DNA of 39,587 bases from Candidatus Sulfopaludibacter sp. SbA3 (GTDB lineage: Bacteria > Acidobacteriota > Terriglobia > Bryobacterales > Bryobacteraceae). The notes under the pieces are model-generated. The model did not search any database. It had not been told where the DNA came from and saw nothing but the letters and a program-made list of their open reading frames with translations. The stretch spans positions 1 to 39,587 of the forward strand of contig CAMDED010000066.1 in assembly GCA_945893365.1 (NCBI GenBank). The letters run 5' to 3'. Each line of letters starts with the position of its first letter. The stretch's first letter is position 1. This document shows, one piece after another, positions 16,754 through 25,331 of this stretch. Both the position numbers and the translations under genes were made by a program.

Positions 16754-19291
16754 GTGCGAAAGCGTGTTCCTCTCCTTCTGATTGCGCTCTGTGTTCATGC
16801 TGGCGAACCGATCCCGGAAGACCGCGGGGCGGCGGGTCTGTGGCAGTCCCTTCGGCGTCTCAACACGACCGCCCGCGCCATGCACATCACCGCGCACCCC
16901 GACGACGAAGACGGCGGCACGATCACCCTTCTGAGCCGCGGCATGGGCGTCGACGTGACCCTTCTGTGCCTCAATCGCGGGGAATCCGGAGCGAATCTCG
17001 TGACCGGAGATTTCTTCGACGGTCTGGGCGCGCTGCGAACCGTGGAACTGTTGAAGGCCGCCGAATATTACGGCGCGCGCGTACGCTTCACCCGCTTCAT
17101 CGACTACGGCTTCTCGAAGAACGTCGCCGAAACCTTCCGCAACTGGAATCGGGAAGAGGTGGTTCGCGACGTGGTCCGCATTATCCGCGCGGAAAAGCCG
17201 CACGTGTTGATTTCCCGCTGGCAAGGCACGCCGCGTGACGGCCACGGCAACCACGAAGCGGCTGGCGTGATGGCGCAACTTGCTTTTGAAGCCGCCGGAG
17301 ACCCAGCGCGCTTTCCCGAGCAGATCGCCGAAGGACTCACCGCATGGCAGCCGCAAAAATTGTATTCGGACAATCGCCGGGAAACCGATGACTGGACCAT
17401 CCGCGTCGATTCCGGCGTCTACGATCCGGTCATCGGCCGCACTTACGCTCAGATCGCGCGCGATGGACTTCGCCACGAACGTTCACAGGGCGCGGGCTCG
17501 GCGATCTCGCGGCCCGGTCCGTCGGTGAGCTATTACAAGCTGCTCGCGTCGAAAGTGGGCGCGGCCGCGAAGGAGACGGACTTCTTTGAGCGAGTAACCA
17601 CGGAGTCCAACCTGGAAGTCGCGCCGCACGCCGCCGCCGCGCGCCATGCCTTCTCCGCCAACAACCCTTCGCAATGCGTGCCCCATTTGCAGGCCGGACT
17701 TGAAGCGGCCCGCGCAAGCGGCCTCCCCGCCAAAGAGCGCCAGTTCTCCGCCGCGCTCCAACAAGCATTGGGGATTTCGCTTGAAGCGCTGGTCGAACCC
17801 GATAATCCACCTACCGGGCCCTTCGCCGATTTCCGCGGCTACGAAACATTCGGCGTCGCGACGCCGGGCCAGACCTTTCGCGTGAAAGCGGTTCTGCATG
17901 AACAGGGGGCGAGCAGCTTTGGACGAAACAAGCCCGCACTAAACAGACTCACGCTCAAGAAGATCGAGCTCGCCGTTCCCAAGGGCTGGACGGTGAAGGC
18001 TCTGCCCGATCAGCGCTTTGAGGTCACCGTGCCAACGGACGCCGCACCGACTAAAGGCTACTGGAAGCGCGGGTCGGTACAGGAAACGTCCTATGAAATC
18101 GTCGAGCCGGAGCTTTTCTCGCTGCCTCTCCCTCCCTCTCCCGTCATCGCCAAAGCGACTTATTCGATCGGCCGGACCGAGGCCGTCATCGAAGGCCCAG
18201 CCGAGACCAGCTACATCGATTCCATCGGCGTACAGCATCGCCGCACGCTCGCTGCCGGCCCGCCCGTGTCGCTGCGGACCGGCGCGGAATGGGGCATGCT
18301 GCCGCTCGGGCGCGGAGAATCGAGCGTCACCGTCACCGTGCGGAATCACGTGAGCGGCCCCAGCGAGGGCAGCGTCCGGCTCGACTCTCCGCCGGGCTGG
18401 CGCATCGAGCCCGCGTCGCAACCTTACTCGTTCTCGAAGGAGAACGAGGAATTGAACCTGCGCTTCAAGGCGACCGCGCCAACAATTGCCGGTACCGACG
18501 CCTTCCCCGTCCAGGCCGTGGCCGCTTGGAAAGGCCGTGAGTACCGCGAAAGCTTCGAAGCCTACACGCAGCCCGGCCTTGAAACCGTCTACCTCTCGCG
18601 CCCCGCCGTGCAGAAGATCCGCGCCGTCGATGTAAGAGTTGCGCCCAACCTGCGCGCCGGCTACGTCATGGGAACCGGCGACGAAGTCCCCGAAGGCCTG
18701 CGGCAACTCGGCATTTCCGTGGACATGCTCGATACCGCCGCGCTCGCGGCCGGCGATCTTTCGAAGTATTCAACCATCCTGCTCGGCATCCGCGCCTACG
18801 CCGCGCGCCAGGACGTGAAAACGTACAATCCCCGCCTGCTCGATTACGTAAAGGGGGGCGGCGTGCTCGTCGTTCAATACAACACGCAGGAGTACGACAG
18901 GAACTACGGCCCCTATCCTTATTCGATGACGCGCTCCGCCGAAGAGATCAGCGAGGAAGACGCGCCTGTCGAGATGCTCGATCCCAACGATGCCGTGTTC
19001 CAATCGCCGAACCGCATCACGCCGAAGGATTTCGACGGCTGGGTGGAGCAGCGCGGCTCGAAGTTCATGACTACGTGGGACCCGCGCTTCAAGGCGCTGC
19101 TCGCAAGCAACGACACCGGCCAGAAGCCGCAGCGAGGCGGCTGGCTCGTGGCGCGGCATGGCGAGGGCTTGTACGTCTATTGCGCTTATGCCTGGTACCG
19201 CCAGTTGCCCTATGCGGTCCCCGGCGCAACGCGGATTTTCGCGAATCTGGTTTCGCTCGGATCGAAAGACGCGTCGTGGCGGAAGCAGTAG
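16754..19291 (+). CDS. large exported PIG-L deacetylase with ThuA-like C-terminus
   Basis: An 845-aa protein if started at GTG 16754, which gives a short, basic signal peptide (RKRVPLLLIALCVHA). TTG 16718 is an alternative. Residues about 40-290 are a PIG-L/LmbE zinc deacetylase: AHPDDE (H48, D50, D51) and DGHGNHEAAG supply the metal ligands. The family removes acetyl groups from N-acetyl-glucosamine-like sugars. The middle (about 350-620) is beta-rich, with NEW3-like CARDB character. The C-terminus (about 640-840: LLGIRAYAARQDVKTYNPRLLDY, VARHGEGLYVYCAYAWYRQLPYAVPGA) resembles the ThuA/GATase-like fold. This large architecture is known from Acidobacteriota; it is not the small BshB. Substrate is probably an extracytoplasmic glycan or aminosugar. 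Confidence 0.78.
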   Translation: MRKRVPLLLIALCVHAGEPIPEDRGAAGLWQSLRRLNTTARAMHITAHPDDEDGGTITLLSRGMGVDVTLLCLNRGESGANLVTGDFFDGLGALRTVELLKAAEYYGARVRFTRFIDYGFSKNVAETFRNWNREEVVRDVVRIIRAEKPHVLISRWQGTPRDGHGNHEAAGVMAQLAFEAAGDPARFPEQIAEGLTAWQPQKLYSDNRRETDDWTIRVDSGVYDPVIGRTYAQIARDGLRHERSQGAGSAISRPGPSVSYYKLLASKVGAAAKETDFFERVTTESNLEVAPHAAAARHAFSANNPSQCVPHLQAGLEAARASGLPAKERQFSAALQQALGISLEALVEPDNPPTGPFADFRGYETFGVATPGQTFRVKAVLHEQGASSFGRNKPALNRLTLKKIELAVPKGWTVKALPDQRFEVTVPTDAAPTKGYWKRGSVQETSYEIVEPELFSLPLPPSPVIAKATYSIGRTEAVIEGPAETSYIDSIGVQHRRTLAAGPPVSLRTGAEWGMLPLGRGESSVTVTVRNHVSGPSEGSVRLDSPPGWRIEPASQPYSFSKENEELNLRFKATAPTIAGTDAFPVQAVAAWKGREYRESFEAYTQPGLETVYLSRPAVQKIRAVDVRVAPNLRAGYVMGTGDEVPEGLRQLGISVDMLDTAALAAGDLSKYSTILLGIRAYAARQDVKTYNPRLLDYVKGGGVLVVQYNTQEYDRNYGPYPYSMTRSAEEISEEDAPVEMLDPNDAVFQSPNRITPKDFDGWVEQRGSKFMTTWDPRFKALLASNDTGQKPQRGGWLVARHGEGLYVYCAYAWYRQLPYAVPGATRIFANLVSLGSKDASWRKQ

Positions 19292-19393
19292 CATCGGGTC
19301 AAGGCGCCGCCCGCGCGCGCCGATCTATTTCCCACACCGCCCCTGCCGAGCTTAAACTCAAGTTGACGGACACGGGAGTTCGTAGAGGCGCCG

Positions 19394-20380
19394 ATGATCG
19401 CGAACGGGGAGTACGTCAGCACGCGAGCGGACCGCACACACCGGGAGATGAGCCCGTTCCACCGCACGCGGCGAAGCTTCCTCGTGACCGCGGCCTCGCT
19501 CGTTTCGGCCCGTTCGCTCGCGCATGCCCAGCAGCCCGACGTCACATTCACGGCAGGCGTCAAGGTCGTCACCGTGTTCGCCACGGTGATGAACCGGAAC
19601 GGCCAGATCATCCGCGACCTTGCCAGGGACGATTTTCTGCTTTCCGAGAACGGCCGTCCACAAGAGATTCGCTACTTCTCGCGCGAGTCGGGCCTTCCCC
19701 TCACGCTTGGACTCTTGGTGGACACGAGCATGAGCCAGCAGCGGGTGCTCAGTGCCGAGCGCGGCGCATGCTATCGCTTTCTCGACCGGGTCCTGCGCGA
19801 GACCATGGACCTGGTGTTCATCATGCAGTTCGATCGGACGGTCCAGATCAAGCAGGGGCTCACGGCATCCCGCCAGGCGCTCGACGAAGCGCTCGCCTAC
19901 GTGGACACGCCCACGCGGCGCGAACTGAGGAGCGAGGGCGGCGGCACGGTCCTTTACGACGCGGTCGAGACGGCGTCGAAGGACATCATGAAAAAGCAGA
20001 CTGGCCGCAAGGCGCTGATAGTGCTTTCAGACGGAGTCGACTACGGCAGCGACGTCACGGCGCAGGACGCCGTCGAAGCCGCGCAGCGGGCCGAGACTTT
20101 GGTCTTTTCCGTCCTGTTCTCGGATAGCGCCGATTCATACGGCAGAGGCGTTCTCAAGCGCCTGTCGAAAGAGACGGGCGGCGGCTTCTTCGAGGTGTCG
20201 AAAAAGCTGACGATCGAGCGCGTTTTCGATGTGATTCAAGAAGAGCTGCGCGGCCAATACAGCCTCGGCTATGTTTCGGACGAGCCCGTTCGAGTCTCGG
20301 AATTTCGCAGGATTCAGTTGACGGCAAAGCAGAAGGGCCTCATCGTCCAGGGCCGCGAAAGATATTGGGCGCAACGGTAA
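19394..20380 (+). CDS. VWA-domain protein, VWFA-related acidobacterial type
   Basis: A 328-aa exported protein with a twin-arginine type signal (HRTRRSFLVTAASLVSARSLAHA). Residues about 50-100 are the beta segment of this family (VVTVFATVMNRNGQIIRDLARDDF), and about 105-290 a von Willebrand A domain with MIDAS residues DTSMS and LSDGVDYG. This matches the VWFA-related acidobacterial family, of unknown role, found in many copies in such genomes. ATG 19394 is preferred because GAGG lies 6 bases upstream; ATG 19448 would shorten the long n-region to MSPFHRTRR and is a fair alternative. It follows the PIG-L gene by 102 bp and may be transcribed with it. Confidence 0.82.
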   Translation: MIANGEYVSTRADRTHREMSPFHRTRRSFLVTAASLVSARSLAHAQQPDVTFTAGVKVVTVFATVMNRNGQIIRDLARDDFLLSENGRPQEIRYFSRESGLPLTLGLLVDTSMSQQRVLSAERGACYRFLDRVLRETMDLVFIMQFDRTVQIKQGLTASRQALDEALAYVDTPTRRELRSEGGGTVLYDAVETASKDIMKKQTGRKALIVLSDGVDYGSDVTAQDAVEAAQRAETLVFSVLFSDSADSYGRGVLKRLSKETGGGFFEVSKKLTIERVFDVIQEELRGQYSLGYVSDEPVRVSEFRRIQLTAKQKGLIVQGRERYWAQR

Positions 20381-20486
20381 ATTCCATTCGCACTCGGCCC
20401 GGCCGCGGCCGGTTCATCGACGGGATGATTTCGAAGAGGCCCAAGCGCCAGAATGTTGCGACAGTTGCGGCAAAGCAGACCGGGCC

Positions 20487-20494
20487 GCCTAACA
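20487..20494. repeat. GCCTAACA element upstream of the TA pair
   Basis: GCCTAACA followed by GCGCGCTGG. The same core followed by AGCGCTGG lies at 21066 on the other side of the toxin-antitoxin genes. GCCTAAC fits the RYYYAAC half-site of integron attC sites, but I found no matching GTTRRRY half at attC distance, so an attC call is not supported. Confidence 0.35.
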
Positions 20495-20581
20495 GCGCGC
20501 TGGCGGGCGACGGCGAAAGGCAAGCGCCAAGGGCGCGTGGATCTAAGGCCACGAACCAAAAAGCTTCTGCGATAATATTGA

Positions 20582-20859
20582 GTGGTGGAGTTCGAATGGG
20601 ACGCCCGCAAGGCAGCCTCGAACCTATCTAAGCATGGCATCAGCTTTGCGGAGGCGATGACGGTTTTCAGCGACGCGCACGAATTGACGATTCCCGATCC
20701 AGCGCACTCGGACGCGGAATTGCGGTTTGTCAGCATCGGTTTTTCCGCAGCAGCTCGCTTGTTGGTTGTCGGCTACACGGAGGCGGCCAACGCATTCGAA
20801 TCATCAGCGTGCGGCAAGCGACTCCAAGGGAGCGAAAGCAGTATGAATCAGACGGCTAA
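20582..20859 (+). pseudogene. BrnT-type toxin broken by a 1-base deletion
   Basis: The N-terminal part reads as a BrnT toxin (RelE-like ribonuclease): VEFEWDARKAASNLSKHGISF, then TVFSDAHELTIPDPAHSD and LLVVGYTE. After that the family sequence continues in another frame as QRIRIISVRQATPRERKQYESDG with a TAA at 20857-20859. A one-base deletion close to 20783 explains the switch. The residues lost include the C-terminal RIISVRQA block that is needed for the RNase. The frame reached by the deletion runs on into the antitoxin, so a 159-aa fusion (20582-21061) would be made. Start is GTG 20582 or 20585; no clear ribosome site. If the deletion is a sequence error, this is an ordinary toxin gene. Confidence 0.75.
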
Positions 20860-21061
20860 TCCTGAAGAAGACGAGGGCATGCTGCCGGAGTACGACTTCG
20901 CCCACGGCGTGCGAGGCAAGCATCACGAAGCCTACAAGGCGGGAACCAACGTGATTTTTCTTGAGCCCGACCTCGCGAAGATTTTCAAGGATTCGGACTC
21001 CGTCAACCGAGTGCTGCGACTGCTCCTAAATCTGGCCAAGGAAAACGTCGCTACGAAATAA
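20843..21061 (+). CDS. antitoxin partner of BrnT
   Basis: A 72-aa protein from ATG 20843: EYDFAHGVRGKHHEAYKAGTNVIFLEPDLAKIF is the block of the CopG/BrnA-like antitoxins that often follow BrnT-type toxins, ending in SVNRVLRLLLNLAKE. It would bind the toxin and the shared operator. In the undamaged arrangement it overlaps the toxin end (20859) by 17 bp, the usual translational coupling. Because the toxin is frameshifted into the same frame, the antitoxin may now be made both alone and as the tail of a fusion. The pair sits between two copies of GCCTAACA. Confidence 0.72.
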   Translation: MNQTANPEEDEGMLPEYDFAHGVRGKHHEAYKAGTNVIFLEPDLAKIFKDSDSVNRVLRLLLNLAKENVATK

Positions 21062-21065
21062 GGCT

Positions 21066-21073
21066 GCCTAACA
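21066..21073. repeat. GCCTAACA element downstream of the TA pair
   Basis: Begins 5 bp after the antitoxin stop; copy of the element at 20487, 579 bp away. The cores then read AGCGCTGG and GCGCGCTGG. The pair of repeats brackets one toxin-antitoxin unit, as in a gene cassette. Confidence 0.35.
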
Positions 21074-21365
21074 AGCGCTGGAGTGGAAGGGCCAAAGCCG
21101 TGATCTGGCGAGCGCCGGCATGCTCTCCAACAAGGCCCTGCAACGCTTCGCGTCCCGGAATTTCGGCCGGACCAAATGGGCGAGATCCTTGGGCTGCCGT
21201 GGGTTGCCGCCAGCGCCGGATTTCCGGAAGCCAGCGCGCGTCCAGAGTGGAACTGCGGCGAAGTTGTTGGACGTGGAAGAGGTTGCCGCAAACAGAGCGG
21301 TGCACCGGACCAGATCCTGCCGGGCCTGCCGCCGTTTCGCCTTCGGCTGCCCGAGCTTCGCGGGT

Positions 21366-21371
21366 TACAAT
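21366..21371 (+). promoter_or_regulatory. possible -10 element of alaS
   Basis: TACAAT within GGGTTACAATAAAAG, 18 bp before ATG 21390; no good -35 box at the right distance. Low certainty. Confidence 0.35.
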
Positions 21372-21389
21372 AAAAGTTCAGCCAACCAC

Positions 21390-24029
21390 ATGACCGGCCA
21401 CGAAACCCGCCAACTTTTCCTCGATTTTTTCGCCGCGCGCGGACACCGCGCCGTGCGCAGTTCCTCTCTGGTTCCGGGGAACGATCCGACGCTTCTGTTC
21501 ACCAACGCCGGCATGAATCAGTTCAAGGATCTGTTCCTTGGCATTGAAAAACGCGACTATTCACGCGCCACTACTTCGCAAAAATGCGTCCGCGCCGGGG
21601 GCAAGCACAACGATCTGGAAAATGTCGGCTACACCCGCCGCCACCACACGTTTTTCGAGATGCTCGGCAATTTTTCCTTCGGCGACTACTTCAAATCCGA
21701 AGCGATCGATTTCGCCTGGGACCTCATCACGCGCCACTACTGCCTGCCGAAGGACCGCCTCTACATCACCGTGTTCCGCGAGGACGACGCCGCGGAGGAG
21801 CTCTGGCAGAAAGTCGCGGGCGTCCCCAAGTCGCGAATTTTCCGCCTCGACGAAAAGGACAACTTCTGGCAGATGGGCGAGACCGGCCCCTGCGGACCGT
21901 GCTCGGAAATTCACTACGACCTGGGACCTGACGCAGCCGAGCCGGGCCATGAGCATGAGGAGTTCCCTCTCGATGGAGGCGGCCGCTTCGTCGAGATCTG
22001 GAACCTCGTCTTCATGCAGTTCAACCGCGATGCCGCGGGCCTGATGACGCCGCTTCCACGCCCTTCCATCGACACCGGCCTGGGCCTTGAACGCCTCGCC
22101 GCCGTCATGCAGGGCAAGCTTTCGAACTACGAGACGGATCTGATCGCGCCTATCGTCGAATATGCGGCTTCGCTCGCCCGCGTGACGCAGGGAGACGACG
22201 CGAAGGCCGACACCGCTTTGCGCATCGCCGCCGACCACAGCCGCGCCGCCGCGTTTCTGATCCACGACGGAGTGCTGCCTTCGAACGAGGGCCGCGGCTA
22301 CGTTCTCCGAAAAATTATGCGCCGCGCCATGCGCCACATCCGCATGCTCGGCAAGGAAGATCCGTTCCTCTATCAGATGACCGGCTTCGTCGCCGAACTC
22401 ATGAGCCCGGCGTATCCGGAACTTCTCGAAAGCGCCGGCCGCGTGGCGCGCATCGTCAAGGATGAGGAACATCGCTACGCCACGACGTTCCTTGTCGCCG
22501 AAAAGGTCTTCAACGACGAGGTGAAGGCGCTTTCCGGCAACACTCTGGCGGGACCGGTTTCGTTCAAACTCTACGACACCTACGGCTTGGCGATCGACGA
22601 ACAGGAAGACATGGCCCGTGAACGCGGTCTCACGGTCGACCGCGAAGGTTTCGAGCATGAGATGCAGCAGCAGCGCATTCGCGCGCGCGCAAGCTGGCGC
22701 GGAGCGGACAAGGGTACCGTCGCCCCCGCCTACCAGACCCTCCTGAAAGCGGGCCGCACGAATTTCCTGGGGTACGAGCAGCTCGAGGCCAAAACCCGCG
22801 TGGCCGGACTGCTGATCAATCAGAAACTTGTGGACAATATCGGACCAGCAACCGAGGCGGAGCTGGTTCTCGACCAGACCCCCTTCTACGCCGAGACCGG
22901 CGGGCAGGTAGGCGATTCCGGCGCGCTCTATTCTCTCGAAACGGGCGAGAGGGCCGCCACCGTCCACACCGCCTGGCCCGCGATGCCGGGCCTTACCGTG
23001 CATCGGATTACTTCGCTCGGTCCCATCCACGTGGGCGACGAGCTGCGCGCCGAGGTCGAAGAGCCCGTGCGCCGCTCCACCATGCGGAATCACACCGCCA
23101 CGCACCTGCTTCACGCCGCGCTGCGCAACCTTCTCGGAACGCATGTAAAGCAGGCGGGCAGCGTGGTGGAGGCTAGCCGGCTGCGATTCGACTTCAGCCA
23201 CTATGCCGCGCTCGATCGCGCCGAGATCGAGGAGATCGAGCGCTTGATGAACGAGCATATTTTTCGGGACACTGCGGTTGAGACGGACGTCATGCCGATC
23301 GACCGCGCCATCACCTCGGGCGCAATGGCCTTGTTTGGCGAGAAGTACGGCGAGCGCGTTCGCGTCGTATCCGTTCCCGGCTTCAGCAAGGAGTTGTGCG
23401 GCGGCACGCACGTCGGGCGCACGGGCGAGATCGGCATCTGCAAGATCGTCTACGAGGGCAGCATCTCGGCGGGAGTGCGGCGCATCGAGGCGGTCACGGG
23501 GCACGGGGCCGTCGAGCGCTATCAGAAGTCGGGTGAATCCCTGCATCGCATCGCCTCGCTGCTGCGCGTGCCGGAGCCGGATCTCGTCGAGTCCGTGGAG
23601 AAACTGCTCTCCCGCGAGCGCGCGCTTGAACGGCAACTGGATCAGCTCAAGGGCAAGCTTGCGCAAGCCGCCGTTGCCGGGCTCGAAGGGCAGGCCCGGG
23701 ACATCAACGGCGCGCGCGTCCTCTCCGCCCGCCTCGATGGCATGGACCGCGGACAGATGCGCAGTCTCGTCGATTCGCTGCGAAACAAGTGGAAATCCGC
23801 GGTTGTGGTTCTCGCTTCGGCGGATGATTCGAAAGTCGACATCGTCTCCGGCGTCACCAAAGACCTGACCGGCAAAGTGCAGGCGGGAAAGCTTGTGGCC
23901 GCGGTGGCGCAGGCCGTGGGCGGGAAAGGCGGCGGGCGTCCCGACATGGCCGAGGGCGGCGGTAAGGACGCGGCGGCTCTGGACGGAGCGCTGGCGGAAG
24001 TCTATGTCACCGTGGCGAGCCTGCTGTGA
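21390..24029 (+). CDS. alaS: alanyl-tRNA synthetase
   Basis: An 879-aa class II synthetase that charges tRNA-Ala. It starts with the AlaRS signature TGHETRQLFLDFF and LVPGNDPTLLFTNAGMNQFKD. The editing domain has the zinc ligands H568 and H572 in NHTATHLLHAAL and C670 and H674 in CGGTHVGRTGEIG. The C-terminus ends with GGKGGGRPDMAEGGG, typical of the C-Ala domain. Length is as in E. coli (about 876 aa). ATG 21390 is chosen because homology starts there; no strong ribosome site is visible. The next gene overlaps its stop by 4 bp (GTGA), so ypdA is co-transcribed. Confidence 0.96.
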   Translation: MTGHETRQLFLDFFAARGHRAVRSSSLVPGNDPTLLFTNAGMNQFKDLFLGIEKRDYSRATTSQKCVRAGGKHNDLENVGYTRRHHTFFEMLGNFSFGDYFKSEAIDFAWDLITRHYCLPKDRLYITVFREDDAAEELWQKVAGVPKSRIFRLDEKDNFWQMGETGPCGPCSEIHYDLGPDAAEPGHEHEEFPLDGGGRFVEIWNLVFMQFNRDAAGLMTPLPRPSIDTGLGLERLAAVMQGKLSNYETDLIAPIVEYAASLARVTQGDDAKADTALRIAADHSRAAAFLIHDGVLPSNEGRGYVLRKIMRRAMRHIRMLGKEDPFLYQMTGFVAELMSPAYPELLESAGRVARIVKDEEHRYATTFLVAEKVFNDEVKALSGNTLAGPVSFKLYDTYGLAIDEQEDMARERGLTVDREGFEHEMQQQRIRARASWRGADKGTVAPAYQTLLKAGRTNFLGYEQLEAKTRVAGLLINQKLVDNIGPATEAELVLDQTPFYAETGGQVGDSGALYSLETGERAATVHTAWPAMPGLTVHRITSLGPIHVGDELRAEVEEPVRRSTMRNHTATHLLHAALRNLLGTHVKQAGSVVEASRLRFDFSHYAALDRAEIEEIERLMNEHIFRDTAVETDVMPIDRAITSGAMALFGEKYGERVRVVSVPGFSKELCGGTHVGRTGEIGICKIVYEGSISAGVRRIEAVTGHGAVERYQKSGESLHRIASLLRVPEPDLVESVEKLLSRERALERQLDQLKGKLAQAAVAGLEGQARDINGARVLSARLDGMDRGQMRSLVDSLRNKWKSAVVVLASADDSKVDIVSGVTKDLTGKVQAGKLVAAVAQAVGGKGGGRPDMAEGGGKDAAALDGALAEVYVTVASLL

Positions 24030-25012
24030 GCGTGTACGACGCCCTGATCGTGGGCGCCGGACCGACGGGCCTCTCCTGCGGCATCGAACTTCAGCGCCTT
24101 GGGCTCAACGCCGTCCTGATCGAGAAAGGCTGCGTGGTGAACTCGCTCTATCACTACCCGGTCAACATGGTGTTCTTCACCACGCCCGAGTTGCTCGAAA
24201 TCGGCAACCTGCCGATGACGAGCCTCAACGAGAAGCCCAACCGCACCGAAGCTCTGAAGTATTACCGCCGCGCCGCGGATCACTACAAACTCAACATCCG
24301 GCAGTACGAGCGGGTCTTGAGCATTGATGGCGAAGACGGCTGTTTTCGCGTGTCGACGGAGGGCCGCAACGGAACTGTAAGCGTCCACGAGGCGCGCAAG
24401 GTGATTCTTGCCACGGGTTACTACGACGTGCCGAATCTGCTGCATGTGCCGGGCGAGGATTTGCCGAAGGTTCTGCACTACTACAGAGAGGCGCATCCCT
24501 ACTACAACCACGACGTGCTCGTCGTGGGGGCGAAGAATTCGGCTGCGATCGCGGCGCTCGAACTCCACTGGAACGGCGCGCGGGTCACGCTGGTGCATCG
24601 GGGCGCGGGTATCGCAACCGCGGTGAAGTACTGGATCAAGCCCAACATCGAGAACCGGATCAAGAGCGGCGAAATCAAGGCGCACTTCCACTCGAAGGTG
24701 ACGGCAATCGAGCCGGACGCGGTGCTGCTGTCGACGCCTGAGGGCGCGATCCGCGTCCGGAACGATTTCGTATTCGCGTTGACGGGGTACCGGCCCGACC
24801 TCGAGTTTCTAGCCCGGACAGGCATCGCGCTTGAGCCGAAATCGCAGCGTCCGCGCACAAATCCGCAAACGCTTGAGAGCGACCGCCCCGGGGTCTACCT
24901 CGCGGGCGTCATCGTCGCCGGAATGCATACCAACGAGATCTTCATCGAGAACGGCCGGTTTCACGGCAAGGCCATCGCCGAAGCGATTCTGACGGGGCTC
25001 CGAGGTCAATGA
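24026..25012 (+). CDS. ypdA: YpdA-type (bacillithiol disulfide) reductase
   Basis: A 328-aa FAD/NAD(P)-binding protein with the YpdA pattern: IVGAGPTGLSCGIELQ at the N-terminus, LYHYPVNMVFFTTPELLEIG, a second nucleotide motif VVGAKNSAAIAALEL, and PGVYLAGVIVAGMHTNEIFIENGRFHG near the end. In Firmicutes YpdA reduces bacillithiol disulfide with NADPH; it has no CxxC of the thioredoxin-reductase type, and none is seen here. GTG 24026 overlaps the alaS stop. No bshA/B/C gene is in the window; the large PIG-L protein is not BshB. A hairpin follows 30 bp after the stop. Confidence 0.85.
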   Translation: MSVYDALIVGAGPTGLSCGIELQRLGLNAVLIEKGCVVNSLYHYPVNMVFFTTPELLEIGNLPMTSLNEKPNRTEALKYYRRAADHYKLNIRQYERVLSIDGEDGCFRVSTEGRNGTVSVHEARKVILATGYYDVPNLLHVPGEDLPKVLHYYREAHPYYNHDVLVVGAKNSAAIAALELHWNGARVTLVHRGAGIATAVKYWIKPNIENRIKSGEIKAHFHSKVTAIEPDAVLLSTPEGAIRVRNDFVFALTGYRPDLEFLARTGIALEPKSQRPRTNPQTLESDRPGVYLAGVIVAGMHTNEIFIENGRFHGKAIAEAILTGLRGQ

Positions 25013-25042
25013 CCGGATGGGCATCGAGCTCGGCGAATAATA

Positions 25043-25073
25043 CGCCAAGGGGCGGTTCACTCGGCCCTTGGCG
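25043..25073. terminator. hairpin after ypdA
   Basis: CGCCAAGGG (25043-25051) pairs perfectly with CCCTTGGCG (25065-25073), 9 bp, with a 13-nt loop, 30 bp after the ypdA stop. No T-run follows, so it may be a terminator of the GC-rich type or only an mRNA end structure. Confidence 0.5.
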
Positions 25074-25137
25074 ACAGGGCGTGGGTTAACGGTGGTTGAA
25101 CCAATCGGGATCGGGGCGAGCTTTCTTCCGCTAGACC

Positions 25138-25176
25138 TTGACCTTCGACCTATCACAGCGTCTACTCAGCAGTAGA
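25138..25176 (+). promoter_or_regulatory. promoter and operator-like dyad of the PadR remnant
   Basis: TTGACC (25138-25143) and TCTACT (25161-25166) are 17 bp apart. The -10 box is one arm of an inverted repeat TCTACT-cagc-AGTAGA (25161-25176), a layout expected for PadR autoregulation. The regulated gene begins at ATG 25191 and is broken, so the site may be relict. Confidence 0.4.
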
Positions 25177-25190
25177 AGGTTGAGGCATCA

Positions 25191-25331
25191 ATGTCGTCTC
25201 CACCCTTTCCATCCCGCAAGGCACGCTCGACATGCTGATTCTCCAGATCCTCTCGCTCGAACCGGCCCATGGCTACGGGCATCGCTCAGCGGCTGGAGCA
25301 GGTCTCGCGCCGGGTCGTGCAAGTCAATCAT
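25191..25331 (+). pseudogene. PadR-family regulator, N-terminal remnant
   Basis: The typical PadR start IPQGTLDMLILQILSLEPAHGYG is readable at about 25217-25280. Then a one-base insertion in a G-run (GGG for GG near 25276) shifts the frame and the homology goes on as IAQRLEQVSRRVVQVN up to about 25325, where it stops. The normal continuation (GSLYPALHRLE) is absent. A second shift lies between ATG 25191 and IPQGTL. PadR genes of this type usually precede ADOP permeases, whose remnant follows. Only about 45 codons remain, so it is dead. Confidence 0.7.

Larger units (their letters stand above)
21062..21389. other. intergenic region before alaS
   Basis: 328 bp without a recognised gene. An in-frame upstream extension of alaS (from 21120) is low-complexity, Arg-rich and unlike any AlaRS N-terminus, so I leave it out. 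It holds the second GCCTAACA element (21066-21073) and a possible -10 box (21366-21371). Its composition is typical of a decayed cassette or a long leader; no T-box pattern was recognised. Confidence 0.45.

Noticed and set aside
16682-17476. Upstream extension of trxB into the PIG-L gene
   Set aside because: The FAD motif must lie near the N-terminus; ATG 16681 places it at residues 6-20, and the extension is antisense to a real gene.
20487-20580. Complete integron attC site
   Set aside because: Only the RYYYAAC half is present; no GTTRRRY half at attC distance and no integrase in the window.
21561-23666. Long open frame (about 700 codons) on the minus strand opposite alaS
   Set aside because: It mirrors the codon periodicity of a GC-rich gene; alaS on the plus strand has all family motifs, and the antisense protein has none.
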